Positions 33,777-41,187 of a DNA stretch of 44,687 nucleotides are shown one piece after another; position 1 is the first letter of the stretch, and each line of letters begins with the position of its first letter. Below the pieces are notes generated by a model. It was not told the origin of the DNA, ran no database searches, and worked only from the letters and a program-made list of their open reading frames with translations. Source of the DNA: SpSt-398 sp033762195 (GTDB taxonomy: Bacteria > Bacteroidota > Bacteroidia > Chitinophagales > Chitinophagaceae). Made by a program: the position numbers and the translations under genes. Where the stretch lies: NCBI GenBank assembly GCA_033762195.1, contig JANRLV010000119.1:1-44687 (forward strand). Reading direction: 5' to 3'.

Positions 33777-34421
33777 TCAGGTTGAATGATAGAAGTGAAG
33801 GGCTTGCTCGTGAATCTTTTTATTTTCTTCCAATGCCGGTACAAAGTCAAGAAAGGCCATTTCTGCAGATTCAAATATCACACGGGCTTTTTCCGAGGCC
33901 AGGAATTTGGCCAGTATTTTCTCTTCAGCAGTTTGCAGGTATTCCTGATAGGCTGCATCCAACTGCGAACAAATGGAAAGGGTGGAGGGACTGGCGATTA
34001 CCGTGCGTGGATGCTCAGGCAGACCCGCCCCATCAAACAGGCGTTCGAATGCCTTGCTATAGGCTACATCATGTTGTCCATATACCACCCGGTCGATCGA
34101 GGTCATGGTGATCATCCCGGCGCACATGATACAGGGTTCAAGGGTAACATAGAGTGAGAATCCATCCAGCAGGAAATTTCGTGTTTGTTCGAGATAACGG
34201 GTGATGACCCTTACTTCTCCATGCTGGGTAGCATTGCCGGTGGAATTGACACAATTGAGGTCATATGCCACCGGTTTATCGTTGGGATCAACCAGGAGGG
34301 CGCCGATATTATAGCCTCTTCGTTGTGCAAAGGGAATGGTATCGGGTTGCCAGGCGCGGTACACAAGGGCGTAGGCGAGGAGGGATAAGATTTCGTCGCA
34401 TTCTGTATTGGGCTGGGGCAT
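33777..34421 (-). CDS. CMP/dCMP-type zinc nucleoside deaminase
   Basis: 214 aa with a cytidine-deaminase-superfamily core. QHGEVRV (His67 zinc ligand, Glu69 proton shuttle) and TLEPCIMCAGMI (Cys97, Cys100) form the catalytic zinc site, with RVVYGQHD after it as in TadA and guanine deaminase-type enzymes. N-terminal helices and an additional C-terminal helical part of about 70 residues make it longer than TadA (about 160 aa). Substrate uncertain: tRNA adenosine, a free nucleoside or a base. It is the first gene of a two-gene unit with the TIR-STING effector, separated by only 5 bases, so the two should be co-expressed. Confidence 0.8.
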   Translation of the reverse strand: MPQPNTECDEILSLLAYALVYRAWQPDTIPFAQRRGYNIGALLVDPNDKPVAYDLNCVNSTGNATQHGEVRVITRYLEQTRNFLLDGFSLYVTLEPCIMCAGMITMTSIDRVVYGQHDVAYSKAFERLFDGAGLPEHPRTVIASPSTLSICSQLDAAYQEYLQTAEEKILAKFLASEKARVIFESAEMAFLDFVPALEENKKIHEQALHFYHST

Positions 34422-34478
34422 TTGACTTTGAAATTAGTGATTTACCGCAAAGACGCCAGGGTGCAAGGTTCCGCGAAG

Positions 34479-34532
34479 TTTTGTTTCTCGCAGTGCCCGC
34501 CAAGAACGTGGCGGGCACTGCGAGAAACAAAA
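34479..34532. repeat. 24-bp perfect inverted repeat between membrane-protein and deaminase genes
   Basis: 34481-34502 pairs exactly with 34509-34530 (core cagtgcccgcca/tggcgggcactg) around the loop agaacg, extended by 2 A-T pairs. It starts 2 bases beyond the stop of the gene at 34535-34975. Beside it are repeats of the cgcaaagacgcca type, related to those at 34994-35107. It could insulate the deaminase-STING unit from upstream transcription. Confidence 0.85.
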
Positions 34533-34534
34533 AA

Positions 34535-34975
34535 TTAGAGCTTTCCAGCTAGTTTCATAATAATACCTCCGGTAATCAGTAGCAAGAGAGGTATATAAAA
34601 ATAACTGACCGCTCCGGTCATCATGGTGGCGGTTGTGCCTTTAATTTCTTTTTGAATTCCCTGTGGGTTCAAACTATATTGTAATCTTTCTTTGGCCTGT
34701 GGATCACGGATGGCATTATCGTAAAGTTTTCGGAAGGCCCTTTCCTGTTTCAGATAATAGGCATCGAGCCACCAGAAGGGGATAAGGATGCCCAGCATCA
34801 TAATGAGATAGTACACCCCGCTTTTATCAGCGAGGATCACATCTTTTCCAAAGGCCAATAAGCCAGATACAAGGGTCATGGCCCAACCTTTTACCAGAAA
34901 GGAATTGTTGGCCATGCGGTTGATGATGGACTGAATGATGTCGAGTTCTTTGTGGAGGTTGGCGTGGGGTTCCAT
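34535..34975 (-). CDS. Membrane protein, function unknown
   Basis: 146 aa. Helices at about residues 28-46, 54-72 and 121-142; between the last two is a charged cytoplasmic loop (YYLKQERAFRKLYDNAIRDPQAKERLQYSL). The N-terminal segment ELDIIQSIINRMANNSFLVKGW looks family-conserved; I recall similar proteins across many bacteria but cannot name the family with certainty. It stands upstream of the deaminase-STING unit, separated by a 24-bp palindrome, so co-transcription is doubtful. Confidence 0.7.
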   Translation of the reverse strand: MEPHANLHKELDIIQSIINRMANNSFLVKGWAMTLVSGLLAFGKDVILADKSGVYYLIMMLGILIPFWWLDAYYLKQERAFRKLYDNAIRDPQAKERLQYSLNPQGIQKEIKGTTATMMTGAVSYFYIPLLLLITGGIIMKLAGKL

Positions 34976-34993
34976 GGGATTGAAGTTAGTTTT

Positions 34994-35107
34994 TTTTTAC
35001 CGCAGAGAACAGAGGACGCGGAGTTACGCAGAGATTTAACCGCCAAGACGCTAAGGCGCCAGGTTACGCTAATTCCTGGCGCTCCTTATCGTCCTGGTGT
35101 TTTGGCG
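34994..35107. repeat. Inverted repeat array (cgccaagacg type)
   Basis: Units such as cgcagagaac and cgccaagacgctaaggcgccagg (35041-35063) face imperfect complements (cctggcgctccttatcg, ttttggcggtaaag) up to 35107. It lies between uvrB and the membrane-protein gene, both minus strand, next to the uvrB stop codon. Confidence 0.65.
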
Positions 35108-35115
35108 GTAAAGCC

Positions 35116-37155
35116 TTACCCCTTCATCTCCTCCAGTTTCTTCTGCATCCCAAACATCTCATCCCTCAGCCTGGCGGCTTCCATGAAGTCGAGGTCGCGG
35201 GCCGCTTTTTCCATATCCTTTCGAATGTGGGCAATGGCTTTTTCCAATTGGGGGATGGTCTTGTACTCCACTTGTTCCTCGGCAGCTACGGCTACCAGTT
35301 CGCCATCCGGGGCCAGGGCATACGGGTTGGCGGGGTCATAGCCTTTGATATCTAAAACAGAAGTCTGTTTGAATACTTGTTCCTTGGTTTTGATGATCGT
35401 ACGAGGCGTGATATTATGTTCTATGTTATAGGCGATCTGTTTTTCGCGACGGCGGGTGGTTTCGTCAATGGTCTTCCGCATGCTGTCCGTCATTTTATCG
35501 GCATAGAAGATCACGAGTCCGTCCACATTCCGGGCGGCGCGACCAGCCGTCTGTGTCAATGATTTCTCATTGCGCAAAAATCCTTCTTTGTCTGCATCGA
35601 GGATAGCGACAAGTGAAACTTCCGGAAGGTCAAGTCCTTCACGGAGGAGGTTGACTCCCACAAGTACATCAATTTCTCCCAGACGTAATTGCCGAAGGAT
35701 CTCTACCCGCTCGAGGGTGTCCACTTCGCTGTGAATGTATTTCGATTTGATATTGATCCGGTGAAGGTATTTGTCCATTTCCTCGGCCATGCGTTTGGTC
35801 AAGGTGGTTACGAGTACGCGGTCTCCTTTCTTGATACGCCGGTCAATTTCATCCAACAGATCATCGATCTGGTTGACACTGGGTCTTATTTCAATGGGTG
35901 GATCAAGCAGACCAGTGGGGCGTACCACCTGTTCCACCACAATACCCCCTGTTTTCTCCAGTTCATAATCATCGGGGGTAGCGCTTACGTAGATGACCTG
36001 GTTGACCAGCGATTCAAACTCATGAAAGTTCAGTGGGCGGTTGTCCAAGGCCGAGGGGAGACGGAAGCCATAATCCACCAAAACCAGTTTTCGGCTACGA
36101 TCACCCCCATACATTCCGCTAACCTGTGGAATGGTCTGGTGGCTTTCATCGATAACACAGAGAAAATCTTTGGGGAAATAATCCAGTAAGCAGAAGGGGC
36201 GGGTACCCGGTCTGCGCCGGTCAAAGAAACGCGAATAGTTTTCAATGCCGTTGCAATAGCCAAGTTCGCGAATCATTTCCAGATCGTACTCCACTCTTTC
36301 CTTGACTCGTTGCGCTTCGATGAATTTATTGTTGTTTTTAAAATAATCTATCTGGGCTTGCATTTCGTCCTGGATCTCATAGATCACTTGTTGAAGGATA
36401 TCTTTTGGCGCGAGATAGAGATTTGCGGGAAATATGGCTGCATTTTCCATCAACCCGATCCTTTTACCTGAATTGATCTCAATGCTTTCAATTTCTTCGA
36501 TCTCATCGCCAAAAAAGGTGATGCGGTAACCATAATCTACATAGGGCAGGTTGATATCCACGGTATCTCCTTTTACGCGAAAAGTTCCCCGGTTGAATTC
36601 AAGTGTGGTTCGCGTATAAAGGGAGTTGACAAGTGCATGGAGAAATCCCTGCCGGGAAATGGTCAGTCCTTTATGAATTCGGATGATCCCATTCTCATAA
36701 TCGGTGGGGTTTCCCATACCGTAGATACAACTTACGGAAGCTACGACGATAATATCTCGTCGTCCACTGAGCAGTGAACTCGTAGCGCGGAGCCGTAATT
36801 TATCCAACTCCTCGTTGATATTGAGGTCTTTTTCAATATAGGTATCCGATACAGGGAGATAGGCTTCGGGTTGGTAGTAGTCATAGTAACTGACAAAATA
36901 CTCTACCGCGTTTTCCGGAAAGAAATGGCGGAACTCGCCGTATAGCTGGGCGACCAGTGTTTTGTTATGTGTCAGCACCAGGGTGGGACGTTGAACATTC
37001 TGGATGAGATTGGCAATGGTGTAGGTCTTACCACTACCGGTTACACCAAGCAATACCTGATGTTTCTCTCCATTCAATATGCCTTCGGTCAATTGTTCGA
37101 TGGCCTGTGGTTGGTCACCGGCGGGGGGAAAGGGGGTATGGAGTTTGAATGACAT
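35116..37155 (-). CDS. uvrB: UvrABC excinuclease subunit B
   Basis: 679 aa from the ATG at 37153-37155. In-frame codons upstream (to 37275) are only heptad repeat sequence and are rejected. Walker A is GVTGSGKT, the damage-probing beta-hairpin is YYDYYQPEAYLP, and the DEAD-like box is CVIDESHQTIPQ. GVNLLREGLDLPEVSLVAILDADKEGFLRN and QTAGRAARN are helicase motifs V-VI, and a C-terminal UVR domain (MEKAARDLDFMEAARLRDEM) contacts UvrC. It loads onto DNA damage delivered by UvrA and starts nucleotide excision repair. Confidence 0.97.
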   Translation of the reverse strand: MSFKLHTPFPPAGDQPQAIEQLTEGILNGEKHQVLLGVTGSGKTYTIANLIQNVQRPTLVLTHNKTLVAQLYGEFRHFFPENAVEYFVSYYDYYQPEAYLPVSDTYIEKDLNINEELDKLRLRATSSLLSGRRDIIVVASVSCIYGMGNPTDYENGIIRIHKGLTISRQGFLHALVNSLYTRTTLEFNRGTFRVKGDTVDINLPYVDYGYRITFFGDEIEEIESIEINSGKRIGLMENAAIFPANLYLAPKDILQQVIYEIQDEMQAQIDYFKNNNKFIEAQRVKERVEYDLEMIRELGYCNGIENYSRFFDRRRPGTRPFCLLDYFPKDFLCVIDESHQTIPQVSGMYGGDRSRKLVLVDYGFRLPSALDNRPLNFHEFESLVNQVIYVSATPDDYELEKTGGIVVEQVVRPTGLLDPPIEIRPSVNQIDDLLDEIDRRIKKGDRVLVTTLTKRMAEEMDKYLHRINIKSKYIHSEVDTLERVEILRQLRLGEIDVLVGVNLLREGLDLPEVSLVAILDADKEGFLRNEKSLTQTAGRAARNVDGLVIFYADKMTDSMRKTIDETTRRREKQIAYNIEHNITPRTIIKTKEQVFKQTSVLDIKGYDPANPYALAPDGELVAVAAEEQVEYKTIPQLEKAIAHIRKDMEKAARDLDFMEAARLRDEMFGMQKKLEEMKG

Positions 37156-37180
37156 GTTATTTTCAGGGTTTTGCGGGTTT

Positions 37181-37310
37181 GGATGTTGGATGATTGAGGA
37201 TGGATGTTGGATGATGGATGTTGGATGTTGGAAATTGAGCTTTGCGAATTGGAGATAATATTGATCATCTGTCATCCATCATCCATCATCCAACATCAAA
37301 CATCCTCCAA
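37181..37310. repeat. Inverted ggatgtt/ggatgat heptad array
   Basis: Left arm 37181-37231 (repeated ggatgtt and ggatgat) and right arm 37263-37310 (catccatcatcc units), around the AT-rich centre gagctttgcg..gataatattg. Same family as the arrays at 834-1076 and 41037-41071. It fills the gap between mgsA and uvrB. Confidence 0.8.
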
Positions 37311-37313
37311 CTC

Positions 37314-37766
37314 TTATCCAAGGCTTCTCCGAATATAGGCAGAGTAATCCGGCAAAATGGCTTCATATTCCTGATGCATCAGAGGCGAGGTCAGGATAAA
37401 ATCGGCGGTGGCTCGGTCGCAGGCTACCGGGATGTTCCAGGTGGCGGCTACGCGGAGCAGGGCTTTGATATCCGGGTCATGGGGTTGTGCTTCCATGGGA
37501 TCCCAGAAGAAGATCAGGATATCGATCTTTCCTTCGGCGATCGCGGCACCGATCTGTTGGTCACCACCCAGCGGGCCGCTCAGGAATGTGCTGACTGACT
37601 GGTCCAGGGCTTTTTCCAATAAGGATCCGGTAGTACCTGTGGCATAAAGCCGATGTTTATTGAGCACTGTTTTATTGTAAACAGCCCAATCCACCAACTC
37701 TTTCTTTTTGTTGTCATGCGCCACCAGAGCCACTCTTTTCTTGGCGTTCATGATTCTTGTACTCAT
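37314..37766 (-). CDS. mgsA: Methylglyoxal synthase
   Basis: 150 aa, standard length. RVALVAHDNKKKEL is the phosphate-binding start, SGPLGGDQQIG carries the catalytic Asp69, and FFWDPMEAQPHDPDIKALLRVA carries His96 and Asp99, matching the active-site residues of the E. coli enzyme (Asp71, His98, Asp101). It converts dihydroxyacetone phosphate to methylglyoxal plus phosphate, a bypass of lower glycolysis in phosphate limitation. The start at 37766 could instead be Met6. Confidence 0.95.
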   Translation of the reverse strand: MSTRIMNAKKRVALVAHDNKKKELVDWAVYNKTVLNKHRLYATGTTGSLLEKALDQSVSTFLSGPLGGDQQIGAAIAEGKIDILIFFWDPMEAQPHDPDIKALLRVAATWNIPVACDRATADFILTSPLMHQEYEAILPDYSAYIRRSLG

Positions 37767-37780
37767 GGATGTAAATTAGT

Positions 37781-37813
37781 TAAAAAAGAAACGCCCCCGC
37801 TTTCGCGGAGGCG
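37781..37813 (-). terminator. Rho-independent terminator of the yceI unit
   Basis: On the minus strand cgcctccgc-gaaa-gcgggggcg (one mismatch) is followed by tttcttttttaa. It lies 25 bases after the YceI stop and before mgsA. Confidence 0.8.
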
Positions 37814-37838
37814 CCCATGTTTCTCATGTATTGATAAA

Positions 37839-38384
37839 TTATTTCAGATCAGCCGATACGGTGATCTTGGGCTCTTTCGCTACTTTACCAGCCTGGATGG
37901 GGGCTCCATCGATAGAGTAATCAGCCAGTTTAATGCTGAACTCGGCGGTAGCATTGATCGCACCACCTTTAACCACGATCACAGCGGGGGTAGAGACTTT
38001 AGACTCTTTTCCACGGATGCTCAGGGTTCCTTCTACATTGGCGGTGTATTTGCCATCTTTTTTGAAATCCACGGCACTCAGGTTAGTGATCGTACCATTA
38101 AAAACGGCTGTGGGATATTCGTCAGAGTTCATCCAGTTCTTACCATTGAAGTGGTCCTGGATCATTGGGTTTGAGAAAGCGAAGTTTTTGATAGTAGCTT
38201 CGAACTGCACGGTTCCTTTTGCAGGATCAATAGCGGCGATCACGGTTTTGTTCTCTGCTTTAGGAAGGGCATCAATGGCGGTTGTGGCATCGAAAGTCAC
38301 AATGGCCGAAGTGGTGGTTTTCTTTTGGGCAAAACCAACCAGTGTGGTGGTAATAAAGGTCAGCGCTAAAATTGCTTTTTTCAT
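37839..38384 (-). CDS. YceI-family periplasmic protein
   Basis: 181 aa. A signal peptide ends near LVGFAQ (residue 20). The lipocalin-like YceI domain has GTVQFEATIKNFAFSNPMIQDHFNGKNWMNSDEYPTAVF and GTLSIRGKESKVSTPAVI, and ends with ADYSIDGAPIQAGKVAKEPKITV. YceI proteins bind isoprenoid quinone-like lipids in a beta-barrel; cellular role is not settled. It shares a transcript with the OB-fold gene 32 bases upstream and ends at the terminator at 37781-37813. Confidence 0.9.
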   Translation of the reverse strand: MKKAILALTFITTTLVGFAQKKTTTSAIVTFDATTAIDALPKAENKTVIAAIDPAKGTVQFEATIKNFAFSNPMIQDHFNGKNWMNSDEYPTAVFNGTITNLSAVDFKKDGKYTANVEGTLSIRGKESKVSTPAVIVVKGGAINATAEFSIKLADYSIDGAPIQAGKVAKEPKITVSADLK

Positions 38385-38416
38385 TTGTGCGGTTTTTTTG
38401 AGTTGAGTGTTTAACG

Positions 38417-38869
38417 TTATGGTTTGTTTGAAAGTGTACTTCTTTTAAAGGTGATGGCCCAGGTTTCGAGGATGGAGCTATATACTCCACCGCTACAGGA
38501 ACCTTTGATGGTAACCAGGTCACCGGGTTTGACGGACCGGGCTTCGTTCATGTCCTTGTCCTGGAACGCGAAAATGACATAGGAGCCACTGGTAGTGTCG
38601 GCTATTTTGATATTGATCGATGAATCGGCGGCTTCTGTTGCGGACACGATACCGGAAACCTCTACGATCTTCTCCGTGTATTTCAGATTGGCATTTTTGC
38701 TATCTGTCTGGTATTCTTTGAGAAAATCATCGGCTTTCACACTGTACTCTGCTTTTCTTCCCTTTGTATCACTAAAGGTATCTGTGGCGATGTACCAATA
38801 GATACCGGCTCCTGTGAGCAGTAGTACGAATCCACCGAAGAGTATCTTTTTCCAGGTTTTGTTGAACAT
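38417..38869 (-). CDS. Membrane-anchored OB-fold (tRNA_anti-like) protein
   Basis: 150 aa. An N-terminal helix (about residues 9-27) is followed by a periplasmic domain: SVKADDFLKEYQTDSKNANLKYTEKIVEVSGIV, SSINIKIADTTSGSYVIFAF and VKPGDLVTIKGSCSGGVY. This matches the OB-fold putative lipoprotein/tRNA_anti-like family of Bacteroidota; no enzymatic role is known. First gene of the unit with yceI. Confidence 0.75.
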   Translation of the reverse strand: MFNKTWKKILFGGFVLLLTGAGIYWYIATDTFSDTKGRKAEYSVKADDFLKEYQTDSKNANLKYTEKIVEVSGIVSATEAADSSINIKIADTTSGSYVIFAFQDKDMNEARSVKPGDLVTIKGSCSGGVYSSILETWAITFKRSTLSNKP

Positions 38870-39002
38870 GCTGTGTACGCTTGTTTAGACTTCAAATAAG
38901 AATCCAAAAATACAATGTTTAAACATTGAATGGTGGTTTTCCATGTGAAATTTTTGTAAAAAGGGATGGTTTGTGGGCGTTTAAGTTCCTAAATCATTAA
39001 CA

Positions 39003-39070
39003 ACCAGTGGTTTCTGTGTTTTCTGTGCTTTTCGTGAGCTTTTTTTCTCTCACTGAAGACACGGAATACC
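39003..39070. repeat. Short-repeat segment (acacggaat type) in the recA-yceI gap
   Basis: This lies in the 445-base gap 38870-39314. tttctgtgttttctgtgct and cgtgagc..ctcact units form a loose inverted repeat; cactgaagacacggaat (39051-39067) recurs in polA. The first 130 bases of the gap are AT-rich with nothing recognised; the other parts are the terminator at 39126-39159, an inverted pair gaattaaaa/ttttaattc (39161-39169, 39198-39206) and the array at 39215-39314. Confidence 0.55.
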
Positions 39071-39125
39071 CGGAAGTTTGGCAGGATCGTTTTACCAAAC
39101 GCATGAAATGGCAAAAAAGTTGGCT

Positions 39126-39159
39126 ATTAAAAAGGCCGCCTCGAAAGAAGCGGCCGATA
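39126..39159 (-). terminator. Rho-independent terminator of recA
   Basis: On the minus strand ggccgcttc-tttc-gaggcggcc (one mismatch) is followed by tttttaat. It lies about 160 bases downstream of the recA stop, beyond the heptad array at 39215-39314. Confidence 0.75.
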
Positions 39160-39214
39160 CGAATTAAAAGAAAAGCTTTTACTAACCCTTTTTTCTATTT
39201 TAATTCGAAAGAGG

Positions 39215-39314
39215 TGGGGGGGCGTGAATCGTGAATCGTGAGAGGTGAATGGTGAATAGTGAATAGTGAATGTAATTCACTCACGACTGACGTCTCACGT
39301 CTCACTTCTCACGC
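39215..39314. repeat. Inverted gtgaatc/gtgagac heptad array
   Basis: 7-bp units (gtgaatc, gtgagag, gtgaatg, gtgaata) on the left, then a central palindrome gtgaatgtaattcac and complementary units (tcacgac, tcacgtc, tcacttc, tcacgcc). It runs up to the recA stop codon at 39315. The same core palindrome is found in the array at 42127-42345. Confidence 0.85.
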
Positions 39315-40355
39315 CTATCCCTGCATTTCCTTTATCTTTTCCCGGATTTTTCCTTCTATCTCGGCGGAGAGTTCAGGATTATCCAGCAGTAATTGTTTTA
39401 CGGAATCGCGTCCCTGACCGAGTTTATCGGTATTATAGCTGAACCAGGAACCGCTTTTCTGGATGATATTGAGTTCTACGCCCAGGTCGATGATCTCTCC
39501 GGTTTTGGAGATGCCTTCGCCGAAAATGATATCGAATTCTGCGGCGCGGAAGGGCGGGGCTACTTTATTTTTCACCACTTTTACTTTAACCCGGTTACCG
39601 ATGGCGGTTTCACCATCTTTCAACTGCGCCATGCGACGGATATCGAGCCGAACGGAGGCGTAGAATTTAAGGGCGTTACCACCGGTAGTTGTTTCGGGGT
39701 TACCGAACATGACGCCGATCTTTTCGCGCAACTGGTTAATGAATATGCAAATGGTGTTTGTCTTGTGAATGGTAGCGGTAAGTTTCCGCAGGGCCTGGCT
39801 CATCAGGCGGGCCTGAAGACCCATTTTGCTGTCTCCCATTTCTCCTTCCAATTCTCCTTTGGGAACAAGCGCTGCGACAGAGTCGATTACAACCACATCC
39901 AGGGCGCCGGAAAGGATCAGACGGTCGGCGATCTCAAGGGCTTGTTCGCCATAATCCGGTTGAGAGATCAGCAGGTTGTCTACATCTACGCCCAATTTCT
40001 TGGCGTAGCTGCTATCAAAAGCGTGCTCGGCATCAATAATGGCACACATACCGCCTCTTTTCTGAGCTTCGGCGATTACATGGGTGGCAACGGTTGTTTT
40101 ACCGGAGGACTCTGGTCCATAGATCTCCACCACCCGTCCACGAGGCAAACCGCCAATTCCCAGGGCAATGTCCAGTCCGATAGAACCGGTTGAGATGACT
40201 TCCTGCTCCACATGGGCCTTTTCATTCATCATCATGACGCTCCCTTTTCCAAAATCCTTATCGATCTTGTCGATCGTGAGTTTGAGGGCTTTTAATTTTT
40301 CGCTGTTGACTGACGGTGCAGTTTCTTTTTCGGTGTTGGATGCATTTTTTGCCAT
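39315..40355 (-). CDS. recA: Recombinase A
   Basis: 346 aa from the ATG at 40353-40355; an upstream in-frame ATG would add residues read from the promoter. Walker A is GPESSGKT; others are DAEHAFDSSYAKKLGVD, VIDSVAALVPKGELEGEMGDSKMGLQARLMSQALRKL, the L2 loop IGVMFGNPETTTGGNALKFYAS and the C-terminal Lys-rich helix. It lacks the long acidic tail of the E. coli protein. It forms filaments on single-stranded DNA for strand exchange and for LexA cleavage where LexA exists. Confidence 0.97.
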   Translation of the reverse strand: MAKNASNTEKETAPSVNSEKLKALKLTIDKIDKDFGKGSVMMMNEKAHVEQEVISTGSIGLDIALGIGGLPRGRVVEIYGPESSGKTTVATHVIAEAQKRGGMCAIIDAEHAFDSSYAKKLGVDVDNLLISQPDYGEQALEIADRLILSGALDVVVIDSVAALVPKGELEGEMGDSKMGLQARLMSQALRKLTATIHKTNTICIFINQLREKIGVMFGNPETTTGGNALKFYASVRLDIRRMAQLKDGETAIGNRVKVKVVKNKVAPPFRAAEFDIIFGEGISKTGEIIDLGVELNIIQKSGSWFSYNTDKLGQGRDSVKQLLLDNPELSAEIEGKIREKIKEMQG

Positions 40356-40360
40356 GGAAA

Positions 40361-40368
40361 CAAAGTTA
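40361..40368 (-). promoter_or_regulatory. TAnnTTTG -7 box of recA
   Basis: On the minus strand TAACTTTG is an exact match, 5 bases before the recA ATG. No good -33 was seen at 19-21 bases and no obvious LexA-type palindrome was recognised. Confidence 0.45.
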
Positions 40369-40594
40369 GGTTTTACAAAATCCGGTTCTAAATTAGAAAT
40401 CCACAACAAAACTAATCATTTTAGTAATACTACGCTAATATTTTTGGGCATAATTTTTTGGGAGTTTTCTGAAAACGGGCGGTTTTTACCTCTTGTCAAG
40501 TCGGCGATGTAACTGGTCAAGACCGGTGAAATATGACCATTTTCGGGTGTTTTCTTTGGGTTGTCAACGGATTATTCATCAAAAAAAGACAATC

Positions 40595-41035
40595 ATGAAA
40601 ACAAGAATCAAAAAGGCCCTGTTGGGTTTTGCGGCCCTGCTGATGGGTGTGGGTATTTTCTCCTTTACCAGCCCTTTGGGTGGGGATACGGTAGAGATCT
40701 TTCAGGGGGATAAGCTCCTGCTTCGCCAGCACATCCATATCGACAAGGAGCTTAAGACCATCCAGGTGGCGGCCCAGGGCGAAAAGGTATTTGTTTATTA
40801 TAGCCATTGCGGGACCAACGGACAATCACGCAAGCTGACACTCCGGGACGAAAGTGGGCAATTGGTAAAAACATGGTCCTATCCTGATGCGCCCGGGACT
40901 GCTAAATCATTGATGGAGTGCAGAATACAGGAGGCGATGGCCGTTTCCAATCTCCGGAAGGGAAAGATGTTCCTGTATTATTATTCGAAGGAAATGGGAG
41001 AGGAGAGGAAGATTGCGGGGATTGAGTTGAAGTAG
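40595..41035 (+). CDS. Secreted protein of unknown function
   Basis: 146 aa from the ATG at 40595. A signal peptide with hydrophobic core (about residues 8-23) ends near FSFTSP. The mature part has alternating strands (DTVEIFQGDKLLLRQHIHID, KVFVYYSHCGTNGQSRKLTLRDESGQLVKTW, KMFLYYYSKEMGEERKIAGIEL), probably a small beta-sandwich. Two cysteines (near residues 79 and 109) could form a disulfide. No family recognised. Confidence 0.65.
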   Translation: MKTRIKKALLGFAALLMGVGIFSFTSPLGGDTVEIFQGDKLLLRQHIHIDKELKTIQVAAQGEKVFVYYSHCGTNGQSRKLTLRDESGQLVKTWSYPDAPGTAKSLMECRIQEAMAVSNLRKGKMFLYYYSKEMGEERKIAGIELK

Positions 41036-41036
41036 G

Positions 41037-41071
41037 TCGGATGACGGAAGGCAGATGACGGATGACAGATG
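41037..41071. repeat. Short one-sided ggatgac heptad array
   Basis: Units ggatgac, ggcagatgac, ggatgac, agatgaac start one base after the stop of the preceding gene. No complementary arm is present, unlike the other copies of this family. Confidence 0.7.
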
Positions 41072-41187
41072 AACAAACTCACCTGGAAACCTAACCAAAG
41101 TCATAAACCGCCTATTACTCATTGACAATCTTTATGCCCGTATAAGGGTCTCAGATCCTATTTTGAAAAACTAAAAAATCCATACCC

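Noticed and set aside
34535..34975. Possible CD-NTase missing from the TIR-STING unit
   Set aside because: The protein is a membrane protein with no nucleotidyltransferase motif; no such motif was found in other genes of the window either.
37156..37275. Upstream extension of uvrB by 40 residues
   Set aside because: The extra residues (repeated IIQHPSS type) are the heptad array; the ATG at 37155 gives the normal UvrB N-terminus.
39007..39234. 75-codon plus-strand open frame in the recA-yceI gap
   Set aside because: It runs through a repeat segment, the recA terminator and part of a heptad array; composition is not protein-like.
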